Assembly (NCBI GenBank): GCA_024233135.1
Contig: JACKPZ010000012.1
Span: forward strand, 59,419 to 123,418
Direction of reading: 5' to 3'
Length of the DNA: 64,000 bases
Source of the DNA: Akkermansiaceae bacterium
GTDB lineage: Bacteria; Verrucomicrobiota; Verrucomicrobiia; Verrucomicrobiales; Akkermansiaceae
Numbering within the stretch: the stretch's first letter is position 1; every line of letters begins with the position of its first letter. Below the pieces are notes generated by a model. It had not been told where the DNA came from. It ran no database searches and saw nothing but the letters and a program-made list of their open reading frames with translations. Shown here piece by piece: positions 41,877 to 50,262 of the stretch. The position numbers and the translations under genes are program-made.

Positions 41877-42518
41877 TCACCGCACCAACTCCCGCACCGG
41901 CGTGAACCACTTCGAGTCCGGGGTGAACTCGTCCGGTGTGCGCAGTGTCCGCACCGAGCCGTCGAGGATGAATCCGGCGGCGCGGCCGTTGTAGCGTTGG
42001 GGGTCCGGTACGTTGGCGTAGCCGTCGATGTAGCCCCACGAGTTGCTGCGGGCTCCGTCGCAGAGCACCAGCACGCGGCCGGGGTCGTCGAAGTTGGCGA
42101 GGCGGAGCACATGGTCCTCCTTGAAGCCTGAGTCGCCTTTGTGGCGGCCGATGACGGGATAGTTCCAGCCATAGGAAATGGTCATGGCAACCAGCTCGGG
42201 GTCGAACTCGGAGTGATTCGGGCTGCGGAACAACTCGCTCTCGTTGCCTTCGGTGGAGAAGTCTTCGGTGATGAGCTGCCACCAATATCTGCCTTGGTTG
42301 TAGTCGTGCCAAACGGGCAGTTCGCCATTGTGGTCGGTGGCGTAGGTGAGCACCATCGCGCCGAGGTCGTGGGCGCGCGAGATGCTGCCGGAAAAACGCG
42401 CGCTCTGCATCGCGCGGCGGCCGATCGTGAGTGCGAGCGCGGCCACGACGATGAGAATGAGCACGACGACCATCAGCTCGACGAGGGTGAATCCGGATCT
42501 TGATGCGCGGGATGTCAT
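41877..42518 (-). CDS. Type II pseudopilin-like protein with prepilin N-terminus
   Basis: 213 residues. The prepilin motif is SRSGFTLVELMVVVLILIVV: cleavage after Gly, Phe at +1, Glu at +5, then a hydrophobic helix. The remainder resembles the DUF1559/GspG-type exported domain common in this phylum, with GWNYPVIGRHKGDSGF and a C-terminal G-F-I-L-D-G-S-V-R strand. Such proteins are anchored in the inner membrane before assembly or secretion. It is the last gene of the sigma-FecR operon and overlaps the upstream gene by ATGA (42515-42518). Confidence 0.88.
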   Translation of the reverse strand: MTSRASRSGFTLVELMVVVLILIVVAALALTIGRRAMQSARFSGSISRAHDLGAMVLTYATDHNGELPVWHDYNQGRYWWQLITEDFSTEGNESELFRSPNHSEFDPELVAMTISYGWNYPVIGRHKGDSGFKEDHVLRLANFDDPGRVLVLCDGARSNSWGYIDGYANVPDPQRYNGRAAGFILDGSVRTLRTPDEFTPDSKWFTPVRELVR

Positions 42519-43789
42519 GGGGAGTTGGTTTCAATGGTTAGCCAGCCGGCGGAGTCGATCGGAACTTCCGGGTTGGCGAGGCGCAGGGCGTAGTCCGCGC
42601 GTTCTTTCAGGCGGGGGTGCGGGTCGGGAAAGCGGATCTCAACCGGCGCCGAAACGTCGGGCAGCGTGATCGTCCGTTCGATCCCGGGTTTCAACGAGCG
42701 GACGGTGAAACCGTCGGCCGTCAGGCTTTTCCCGCCGGGCTTCCGGTATTCCAGCGTCCTGTCGTAGAGCGGGGCCGCGAATCCATCGTTGCGAAGGGTG
42801 AGGTGGAGTCCGGTTCCGGACGTCGCGGCTTCTAACAATCGGATGCGGTGTCCGAGCCGGGCGGCGATCTCCTGATAGGTGCCGTCGTCCTTCCACGAGC
42901 CGAGCACGGCCGGGTGGTAGTCGGCGTTGAGATAGTTGTAGTGAAAGCGGGCGAGCTCGCGCAGGGCGCTCTCTCCTGACGAGCGGGGGAGAGAAACGCC
43001 GCAGGTCTCGCCGCCCATCGGGAGTGATTCGGTTTCCGTTTCCAGCCAGAGTTTCTCGCCATCTGGATCCTGATAGGTTCCGACATCGTCCGGGCTGGCG
43101 AGAAAACAATCGTTGTGCTGGCCGACGCGCCCGGCGCCCGGCGCGCCGGAATCGAAGAGCATCCACTTCTGCCGCGGCGTGCGGACCTGGAGGAAGACGG
43201 GCGCCGGAACGGCTTCCAGAAGCGCGTGGATGATCCGTCGGCACGGTTCGGGTGCGAGCGAGCCGTCGTTTTCGCGGAAATCCGGATGCACCGAGTGCCA
43301 TTCGCCCCAGGCGCCGAGGAAGCCGGCTTGCACGCAATGAAGAACGTCGGAATCCGCAGCGAGCACCGGAGCGAGTTGCGAGATATGTCTTAGAACGAGT
43401 TCCTCTCCCGCCTGATGTTCCTCCGGGGCGTCCATCGACGGGGAATAGGCGAAACGGACGATGGCCTTCATGCCCGCCTCGCGGACCGCCTTGAAGTCGT
43501 CGCCGATCGCTTTCAGGAAGTCCTCCGCAATGTCGCTGCGGGTGAACTCGCCGAGATAAAACACACGCAACACCAGCGTGGCGCCATCCGCCCGCCATGT
43601 TCGCATCGTCTCCACGGAGGGCGGCGCGTCGGCGGTGGATCTCCGCTCGGTGTGGCGGTAGAAACCGCGTCCCGAATCGGTGATCGGAGCCCACCCGGCG
43701 GCGTTTTCCACCGGCGTCGTCTTCGCTTCGTCGCAGGAACAGAACGCACAAAGCAGCGGCGCGAGCAGGGCGGGGGCGAGGCGTTTCAT
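42515..43789 (-). CDS. DUF4874/DUF4832 lipoprotein, predicted glycoside hydrolase-like
   Basis: 424 residues. The N-terminus MKRLAPALLAPLLCAFCSCD is a lipoprotein-like signal. A TIM-barrel-like DUF4874 region (residues 30-210: GRGFYRHTE, TLVLRVFYLGEF, KAIVRFAYS, VQAGFLGAWGEWH) precedes a DUF4832 region (VFLQVRTPRQKWML, RVGQHNDCFLASPDDVGTY). The last 90 residues are a beta sandwich (GLHLTLRNDGFAAPLYDRTL). GAWGEWH has acidic residues suited to a hydrolase site, but activity is not established for the family. ATGA overlaps join it to both neighbours. Confidence 0.85.
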   Translation of the reverse strand: MKRLAPALLAPLLCAFCSCDEAKTTPVENAAGWAPITDSGRGFYRHTERRSTADAPPSVETMRTWRADGATLVLRVFYLGEFTRSDIAEDFLKAIGDDFKAVREAGMKAIVRFAYSPSMDAPEEHQAGEELVLRHISQLAPVLAADSDVLHCVQAGFLGAWGEWHSVHPDFRENDGSLAPEPCRRIIHALLEAVPAPVFLQVRTPRQKWMLFDSGAPGAGRVGQHNDCFLASPDDVGTYQDPDGEKLWLETETESLPMGGETCGVSLPRSSGESALRELARFHYNYLNADYHPAVLGSWKDDGTYQEIAARLGHRIRLLEAATSGTGLHLTLRNDGFAAPLYDRTLEYRKPGGKSLTADGFTVRSLKPGIERTITLPDVSAPVEIRFPDPHPRLKERADYALRLANPEVPIDSAGWLTIETNSP

Positions 43790-45189
43790 TCGACGCGCCG
43801 CGCGTTGCGGTAGGGTTGGTTGATGAAGACGAGGCTGTCGTGGTCGCGCAGCAGATGGCGCTCGACGATTTCCGACGCGTCGAAGTTCACCTCGAGGATG
43901 CCGTCGCGCACGGACCAGCGGGCGGATTCGAAATACGGTGTCGGCTGGCCGTTGAACTCGAGCAGACAGGTGCCGTCCGGGCGGAAGGTGCGTCGATAGA
44001 TGACGCCGTCGTGCACATACTCCCAGACGCCGACGAAGTCCGCGGCTTCCGCATCCAGCGCGGTGGCATCCTCCAGCATCAGGATGCCCTCACTGGTCGC
44101 TCCGTCATCCATCGCGCCGGGCCACGCGCGCAGCGTCCAGTTCCCGCGCCGCCAGGAACCCTCCGGAACCGGTAGCTGATAGACATTCGCCAGCGTGCTG
44201 CCGAGATCGCCGACGCTGCACGGATGCTCGTCGGTGGCGACAACCTCTCCATCCAGCAGCAAATCCATCTTTTGCAGCACGAGCGCGTCGGGACCGCTCA
44301 TCCATTTGAGAACGACAATGTGCTCGCCTGCCGACCAAACGAGATGGCTCACGTCCCATTCCATCGGCCGGCTGTCGCCGGAGAAATACCACGGCATCTC
44401 GCGGCTCGGCGCCTGGCGGATGAAACGCGATTGATCGAAGGGGATCGACCGCAGCGGACTCTCGACCATGCCGGGAACGCGCACGGCGTGGCCGGTGTAG
44501 AGCGGCACCGCGCCGCCGGCGTCGGTGTTCGGTTTCACCTTCACCTCGCCGCGGAAAACTCCGACCTCCATCGTACCTTTGTCCGGATCCGCCTCGATGG
44601 CGAACTCGGTGCCGTAATCAACCACCTGGCCGTCCGGACAATCGACGGTGAAACCCTCGGCGCCCGGAGGAACTTCGGCGACGAGTTTCCCATGCACCAG
44701 CCGCCCGGCGTTCGGGCCGGTGACTTCGTAAGCTGCCGGGCCTTCGAGAAGCAGGCGCGTGCCGGAGTCATGGGTGATCTCTAACAATCCCGACCGGATG
44801 TCGACCATCCCGCCGAGCGGGGCTCCGTTCGGAAACGGATCGCCATTCCAAACGACGCCGACGACATCGGTTACCGATGCGAGCGCGCCGGCACCGCGGT
44901 TTGGCGGGCCGGAGCGGTGGAACGCGAGCACGGCGATGACGACCGCGGCCGCGGCGGCGATGCCGATCCACCACGCTCCGGCGGGGCCGCGTTTCACGAC
45001 GGGCGCTTCGTTTGTCAGAAGCGCCTGCGCCATCAGTCCATCCTGGGCGGCCGCGGCGAGGTAGTGGTCCATCGCGGCTTCGTCGTCGCGCATCATTTCC
45101 TCGAGCCGGGCGAGACCCGCTTCGTCGAGCGTGCCATCGAGCATGCCGTCGATGAGCCGCCGGAGTTCATTGGGAGGGGCGTCCTTCAT
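43786..45189 (-). CDS. FecR-domain transmembrane protein (anti-sigma-like partner)
   Basis: 467 residues from the ATG at 45189. The N-terminal cytoplasmic region (residues 1-65, LRRLIDGMLDGTLDEAGLAR) is followed by one membrane helix (about 72-90, WWIGIAAAAAVVIAVLAF). A FecR domain covers about 110-240 (GLLEITHDSGTRLLLEGPAA, DYGTEFAIEADPDKGTMEVG, FRGEVKVKP). The C-terminal half is an unassigned exported region. FecR proteins relay outside signals to ECF sigma factors. Its start overlaps the sigma-factor stop by ATGA (45186-45189), supporting a functional pair. Confidence 0.9.
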   Translation of the reverse strand: MKDAPPNELRRLIDGMLDGTLDEAGLARLEEMMRDDEAAMDHYLAAAAQDGLMAQALLTNEAPVVKRGPAGAWWIGIAAAAAVVIAVLAFHRSGPPNRGAGALASVTDVVGVVWNGDPFPNGAPLGGMVDIRSGLLEITHDSGTRLLLEGPAAYEVTGPNAGRLVHGKLVAEVPPGAEGFTVDCPDGQVVDYGTEFAIEADPDKGTMEVGVFRGEVKVKPNTDAGGAVPLYTGHAVRVPGMVESPLRSIPFDQSRFIRQAPSREMPWYFSGDSRPMEWDVSHLVWSAGEHIVVLKWMSGPDALVLQKMDLLLDGEVVATDEHPCSVGDLGSTLANVYQLPVPEGSWRRGNWTLRAWPGAMDDGATSEGILMLEDATALDAEAADFVGVWEYVHDGVIYRRTFRPDGTCLLEFNGQPTPYFESARWSVRDGILEVNFDASEIVERHLLRDHDSLVFINQPYRNARRVE

Positions 45190-45743
45190 GGGTTGTTGGA
45201 AATTCGTTTCTCGACGCAATGGCGGAGAGCCAGTCGCAGGCGGGAGATTTTCTTGTGGATCGAATTGGCGGATTCGCCCGCGAGCTCCGCGAGTTCGGTG
45301 AGCGATCCGCGTTTTGCGTACTTCCATTCGAGCAGGCGGCGGTCCTGCGGACGGGTGCGCGCGAGACATTCGGTGAGCGCGCGGAGCCGGAGATCGGCTC
45401 CGGAAACGCGTTCCTCCGCACGTCCCGCGAGCCGCTCGATCATCTCGTCGCTGAAGCGGAGGCGGTTCTCGCGCGCTTGATCGCGACGCGCGGCCATCAC
45501 CTTGAAGCGGGCGACACGCATCGCCCAGGCGCGGAAGTCGGAGCCCGGCTCGTATTCGCCGCGCCGCTCCCAAAGGAAGAGGTTGGTCTCCTGCACCACG
45601 TCGTCGGCGCCGTCCGCGCCGCCGAGCAGTCCGGCCGCGAATTCCAACAGCATCGGCTGCAGCTCGCGGATCCTCGCGGCCACCTCATGGGCGGCCGCGC
45701 TGTCTTCGAGCGGAATGTCGGATTTCGGTTTCGGTTTCATCAT
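45186..45743 (-). CDS. ECF-type sigma factor (planctomycete/verrucomicrobial family)
   Basis: 185 residues from the ATG at 45743, with AGGAA upstream (AGGAATCTCATG). Region 2 is LLEFAAGLLGGADGADDVVQ with ETNLFLWERRGEYEPGSDFR AWAMRVARFKV split across it. Region 4 is LAELAGESANSIHKKISRLR (helix-turn-helix). The wording matches the sigma-70 family expanded in Rhodopirellula and Verrucomicrobium. It heads the operon sigma-FecR-DUF4832-pseudopilin and is divergent from the GH114-like gene, which it may control. Confidence 0.92.
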   Translation of the reverse strand: MMKPKPKSDIPLEDSAAAHEVAARIRELQPMLLEFAAGLLGGADGADDVVQETNLFLWERRGEYEPGSDFRAWAMRVARFKVMAARRDQARENRLRFSDEMIERLAGRAEERVSGADLRLRALTECLARTRPQDRRLLEWKYAKRGSLTELAELAGESANSIHKKISRLRLALRHCVEKRISNNP

Positions 45744-45894
45744 GAGATTCCTGCGGAAGACGGCGTGTTGCCACCGCTCCGCCAAGCAATACCCCGCCGC
45801 CGGGAAACCTGACACAAAGAATTCATCCGGCCAAAAACCGCTTTTCATGCCGTCTCCGAAGCGTCATGCACGGATACCCACGAAGTTGATCCCG

Positions 45895-48800
45895 ATGAAA
45901 AAATTCCTTTGTTCCTGCCTTCTTCTCTCGGTTCTTCCCGCCGCGGCCGAGCGCGGTCCGGTCCCCGGGTTCTCCACCGCCGATCCCTACCTCATCTACT
46001 ACGGAAACTGGGACGCCGGCAAGGTGGACGCCGCCCGCACCAACTACCGGATGGTGATCCTCCACCCGACGAGCAACATCACGCCAGCCGATATCGCGAC
46101 CATCCGCCGCGGTCCGGACAACGTCGCCTCGACGTCCGACGATGTCCATGTGCTCGCCTACATTTCCGTCGGCGAGGACGACCGTCCGGGCGCGCCGTTC
46201 ACCGGTGACGGCAACGGTCCGCGCATCGATCCACGGAACTCGGAGAACGATCCGCTGGAAGGCATTTCCGCGCTCGGTGATCCGTCGACGGGTGGTACCG
46301 GATACGCGTCCTATTATCTCGATGACGACGATTTCGACGGCGAGCCCGACATGAATCCGACCTTCGGCGGTCCCTATGTGAATCCCGGCGATCCCGCGTG
46401 GTTCCAGGTGATCAAGAACAACGTGAAAAGCGTCGATGGCGTCGCGGGACTCGATGAGATCATGACCACCACCACGGGACTCGGCTACGGGTGCGACGGA
46501 GTGTTTCTCGATACTCTCGACACGCCGGCGCCGAACTCATTCGGTGCCACCTACTACGAGTGGACTGCTCCTGCCTATCAGCAACTGGTCAAGGACATCA
46601 GCGACGCCTATCCCGGCAAGCTGCTGCTCGGCAACCGGGGATTGTTTTTCTACAACCCGAACCTCAAGACCTACAACTACACGCTGCGCCCGTATCTGAA
46701 CCTCATTCTCTTCGAGAGCTACTACACCGACAGCAGCGGCAGCGGCGTACCATCGGCCTATTTCTCCGACAACAAGTTCAACTTCGCGCCGAAGCTCAAC
46801 GCGGAGGCGGATCGCGCCGACGGATTCACCATCCTCTGTCTCGGCTACACCACGGCGGGCGAGCCGCCCGCGCTCGGCGAGCAGGACTTCGTCGAGAGCC
46901 AGCAGGTCCAGGGCTGGCCGCTCTATCGGACGAACCCCTCGCTCGACGCCGCGTTCAACACCGATGCAGCGACGTGGAACGCCACCCACTCCGACACCTC
47001 GCCGCCCGAGTGGGACAGCACGCTCGCCTATGGCGGCGACTACGATCCGGGAACACCCGGTGACCAACCGGCGCCGCCGCGCGTCGGAATCCTGCAGGTC
47101 GTTCCCGGCGACGGAAACGTGATCGTGCGCTGGGACGTCGCGCGCGACCAGACGGGTCCGGTGACATACAACATCTACTACACCGACCAGCCGACGCTCG
47201 ATTTCAACACCGCGGTCAAACTCGCCGCCGTGGCGCCGTCCGTGCCCGTGGAGTACGCCACCAGCGGCGCCATTCCGGGCACCTCCGCATCCGAATACAC
47301 GGTGACCGGTCTGTCTAACGGAACGACCTATCAGTTCGCCGTCCGCGCGGAGGACGGACTCGCCCAGGAGGAAACCAACACCGTCACGCTCTCCGCAACG
47401 CCGCAGGGCATCGCCTCGGATTTCCGCAGCATCGCCATCGACGGGTCGTTCGCCGATTGGTCCGGCGCGGCGGTGCTCGACAGCGATCCCGCGGAAGCGA
47501 CCGTTCCCGACTTCGCCGAGGTCTCCGTCGCGAACGACGCGGACTATCTCTATGTGCGTTTCACCCTCCATTCGGCAGCCGGCGCGTTCGTCGATTTCAA
47601 CAGCCACCTGTTCATCGACACGGATGACAACCCCGCGACGGGATTCACGCCGGGCGGCACCACCTTCGGCTCCGAGCTGATGATCGAGGGCGCGTCCGGA
47701 TACGACCAGCGGGCCGGTGGATTCAATGATGGATCGGTGAGCGGTGTCGCATGGTCGATCGCGAACGATGGCGGTCCGGTGGAATACGAACTTCGGCTTT
47801 CGCGGAGCGCGATCTATGGAAATGACAGCCAGCCGGTCTTCGGCGGCAACGTGATCCGACTACTTCTCCAGCACAACGCGGGCGATGTCACATCTTCGAT
47901 CCGCTACCAGTTCGCACCCGCGCCGCCGCCTCCATCGGAATACGCAACCATCAATGTGGACGGGGATTTCTCGGATTGGACGACGATCCCGGAGATTCTA
48001 TCGGACCCTTCGGGCGATGGCATTCCGGACATCGTTTCCGTGAAAGCGGCGAATGACGGGGACTATCTCTATCTCTACGTGGAATACGCCGCCGCCACCG
48101 ACACGAACACCTTCAACAGCTCTCCGAGCACCTATGTGTCCCTCGACAATGACGACAACCCGGCGACCGGATTCGACATCTACAGCCTCGGCGAGGTCGG
48201 CGCGGAAGTGAGTTGGCAGAACGACGTCGCGTTCTCCCAAAGCGCCGGGGTGTACAACTCGGGCGGCACCTTCACCGGCGCAGTGCCGGGCATCGCACCG
48301 TACGCATCGAACACCACCGCACAGGAATACCGCATCGCGCTCAACGCGACCTACGACACGGGCGGCGGCTCGCAGCCGGTGTTTCCGCAGGACATCATCC
48401 GCCTCGCCTTGTGGACGGATGACGGTGGCAGCGCCGAGTTCGCCGGTGCCTTCCGCTATCAACTTGCCGACCCGCCACCGCCTCCGGGATACTTCGCCGC
48501 GATCCAGGTGGACGGAGATGCGTCCGAGTGGGCTTCGATTCCGGCGCTGGTCACGGACCCGTCCGGTGACGGCGCGCCCGATATCGTCTCGGTGAAGGCC
48601 GCCAACGACGACGACTGGCTCTATCTGCTTGTCGAATACGCGGCGGCCACGGACACCAACAATTTGAACGGCTCGCCGAGCACCTATGTCTCTCTCGACA
48701 ATGATGACAACCCGGCGACCGGATTCGATATCTACGGACTTGGCGAAGTCGGCGCGGAGGTGAGTTGGCAGAACGACTTCGCTTTCTCCCAGAGCTCCGG

Positions 48801-49440
48801 CGTTTACAACACGGGCGCCACGTTTTCCAACGCGGTGCCGGGCATCTCGCCATACGCGAGCAACACGGTCGTCCAGGAATACCGCATCGCCCGCGACGCC
48901 ACCTACGATCCGGGCGGGGGATCACAACCCGTGTTTCCCCAGGAGATCATCCGTCTCGCCCTGTGGACCGACGGCGTGCCCGGTGAATTCGCCGGAGCCT
49001 TCCGCTACAGTTTCGTGGCGAACCCAGGCACCGATGTCTACTCGACGTGGAAGGCTGCGAATTTCAACCCCGCCCAGCTCGCCGACCCCCTGGTGAGCGG
49101 GGACAATGCGGATGCCGACTTCGACGGACTCGTGACGTCGGCGGAGTTCGCGCTCGGCGGCGACCCGCTCGCGTTCGACGCGGGACCGGCGGTGGGCATC
49201 ATGACGATCGGCCCGGACCGCCATCTCACGCTCACCTACAAGCAGCGGAACGATGGATCCGCCACGGTCGCTCCCGAGGCATCGAATGCCCTCGGGGGCT
49301 GGGACGACAACCCTCTGCTGTTTGTCACCGTATCCACCACTCCGGTCGGTCTGGAACACGAGGAAATCGTCATCCGCACCGCCAGTCCGATCCCCACCGC
49401 ACCGAACTTCATCCGTCTCTCCATCCAAATCATTCCATGA
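45895..49440 (+). CDS. Secreted GH114-like (TM1410-type) protein with FN3 and three DOMON/CBM9-like repeats
   Basis: 1181 residues. Signal peptide MKKFLCSCLLLSVLPAAAER. The GH114-like TIM barrel (about 20-385) has DVHVLAYISVGEDDRPG, GCDGVFLDTLDTPAPNSF with the likely catalytic Asp206, and LNLILFESYYTD. The family includes endo-alpha-1,4-polygalactosaminidases. An FN3 domain (about 394-500) follows, then three beta-sandwich repeats (505-675, 682-861, 862-1043) starting near I-x-V/I-D-G-x-x-x-x-W; the last two are almost identical. The C-terminus has an EF-hand-like DADFDGLVTSAEFALGGDP module. The ATG at 45895 starts a clean signal peptide. The stop overlaps the next gene. Confidence 0.85.
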   Translation: MKKFLCSCLLLSVLPAAAERGPVPGFSTADPYLIYYGNWDAGKVDAARTNYRMVILHPTSNITPADIATIRRGPDNVASTSDDVHVLAYISVGEDDRPGAPFTGDGNGPRIDPRNSENDPLEGISALGDPSTGGTGYASYYLDDDDFDGEPDMNPTFGGPYVNPGDPAWFQVIKNNVKSVDGVAGLDEIMTTTTGLGYGCDGVFLDTLDTPAPNSFGATYYEWTAPAYQQLVKDISDAYPGKLLLGNRGLFFYNPNLKTYNYTLRPYLNLILFESYYTDSSGSGVPSAYFSDNKFNFAPKLNAEADRADGFTILCLGYTTAGEPPALGEQDFVESQQVQGWPLYRTNPSLDAAFNTDAATWNATHSDTSPPEWDSTLAYGGDYDPGTPGDQPAPPRVGILQVVPGDGNVIVRWDVARDQTGPVTYNIYYTDQPTLDFNTAVKLAAVAPSVPVEYATSGAIPGTSASEYTVTGLSNGTTYQFAVRAEDGLAQEETNTVTLSATPQGIASDFRSIAIDGSFADWSGAAVLDSDPAEATVPDFAEVSVANDADYLYVRFTLHSAAGAFVDFNSHLFIDTDDNPATGFTPGGTTFGSELMIEGASGYDQRAGGFNDGSVSGVAWSIANDGGPVEYELRLSRSAIYGNDSQPVFGGNVIRLLLQHNAGDVTSSIRYQFAPAPPPPSEYATINVDGDFSDWTTIPEILSDPSGDGIPDIVSVKAANDGDYLYLYVEYAAATDTNTFNSSPSTYVSLDNDDNPATGFDIYSLGEVGAEVSWQNDVAFSQSAGVYNSGGTFTGAVPGIAPYASNTTAQEYRIALNATYDTGGGSQPVFPQDIIRLALWTDDGGSAEFAGAFRYQLADPPPPPGYFAAIQVDGDASEWASIPALVTDPSGDGAPDIVSVKAANDDDWLYLLVEYAAATDTNNLNGSPSTYVSLDNDDNPATGFDIYGLGEVGAEVSWQNDFAFSQSSGVYNTGATFSNAVPGISPYASNTVVQEYRIARDATYDPGGGSQPVFPQEIIRLALWTDGVPGEFAGAFRYSFVANPGTDVYSTWKAANFNPAQLADPLVSGDNADADFDGLVTSAEFALGGDPLAFDAGPAVGIMTIGPDRHLTLTYKQRNDGSATVAPEASNALGGWDDNPLLFVTVSTTPVGLEHEEIVIRTASPIPTAPNFIRLSIQIIP
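47941..49020 (+). repeat. Two near-identical tandem domain repeats in the GH114-like gene
   Basis: Units at about 47941-48480 and 48487-49020 encode closely matching domains. Shared stretches include IVSVKAAND, VEYAAATDTN, SPSTYVSLDNDDNPATGFDI, GEVGAEVSWQND and PGISPYASNT or PGIAPYASNT. The first of the three repeats (47410-47930) is clearly more distant. Confidence 0.85.
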
Positions 49441-50117
49441 AACTCCACATCCTGCCCCTGCTCGCCTCCCTCGCCTGCAGCGCCCACGCCGCCTCGGTCA
49501 TGACCGTTTCGAACCCCGTGTCCGACAATGCGATCAACACCGCCGCCTCCAACAACGACCGCTCGGACTGGGCGGGCACCATCGCGTTCCCCACGGACGC
49601 GGCCGAAGGGGACACCATCGACTTCGCCTCGATCACCGTGGCGCATGATTCGGCGATGTTCTATGTCCGTGAACAACTCTTCGCCAACAATGCCAGCGGT
49701 TTCTTCAGCGGCGACCAACTGCTGCTGATCGACACCGACCAGTCCCGGAGTTCCGGCTACCGCGGGGCGTCGGACACGTTTTCGATCGGCGCGGAATACA
49801 TGCTGCAGGGGATTTCGATCTTCGCCTATACCGGCACGGGAACCGACTGGGGTTGGAATTACCTTGGCGCGGCGGTCTATGACGACTTTCCGATCCTTGA
49901 CCACGAGCTTTCGTTCGCGCGTTCGTTGATCGGAAACCCGACGGCCTTTGACCTCATCGCCGTCTCCGACTATTTCGGCGCCGGTGACGCCTATGTCGAT
50001 GGAGCCAATGGCGGCGCGTCTGGAAGTTATGTCACCTACACCACGGTGCCGGAACCGCACGCGTTGTTGCTCGGTGTCGCCGGCATCGCGGCATGTATCG
50101 GCCGGCGCCGTCGGTAA
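49437..50117 (+). CDS. PEP-CTERM exported protein
   Basis: 226 residues. Signal peptide MKLHILPLLASLACSAHAA. The body is a DOMON-like beta domain similar in outline to the repeats of the upstream gene (IAFPTDAAEGDTIDFASITV, DQLLLIDTDQSRSSGYRGAS). The C-terminus VPEPHALLLGVAGIAACIGR plus RRR is a PEP-CTERM sorting signal. Its ATG overlaps the stop of the GH114-like gene (ATGA, 49437-49440). It may display or anchor a binding module related to that enzyme. Confidence 0.88.
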   Translation: MKLHILPLLASLACSAHAASVMTVSNPVSDNAINTAASNNDRSDWAGTIAFPTDAAEGDTIDFASITVAHDSAMFYVREQLFANNASGFFSGDQLLLIDTDQSRSSGYRGASDTFSIGAEYMLQGISIFAYTGTGTDWGWNYLGAAVYDDFPILDHELSFARSLIGNPTAFDLIAVSDYFGAGDAYVDGANGGASGSYVTYTTVPEPHALLLGVAGIAACIGRRRR

Positions 50118-50135
50118 AACATCCTCCCCATCCCT

Positions 50136-50178
50136 GATCGCGGAAGCGGCGCCCGGAGCGGGTGACGTTTCCGCGATC
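50136..50178. repeat. Perfect 10-bp inverted repeat between the PEP-CTERM and GH2 genes
   Basis: GATCGCGGAA (50136-50145) and TTCCGCGATC (50169-50178) are exact complements around a 23-nt loop. CCCTGATCG recurs at about 50199-50207. No T-run follows. It could be a terminator of the upstream pair or an operator for the GH2 gene. Confidence 0.55.
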
Positions 50179-50262
50179 GAATGTACGGGCCCCGCTTCCC
50201 TGATCGGAGTAGTGCCAATTTCCGCGCGGTTTCCTATGCTGGACGGCGTGTTCGATGAATTG

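Noticed and set aside
43786..45573. Upstream extension of the FecR gene to 45573
   Set aside because: The extra codons overlap the sigma-factor gene in another frame and are Arg/Pro-rich; the ATG at 45189 with ATGA overlap is the better start.
45502..45894. Upstream extension of the GH114-like gene to 45502
   Set aside because: It overlaps the divergent sigma factor; the ATG at 45895 opens a clean signal peptide.
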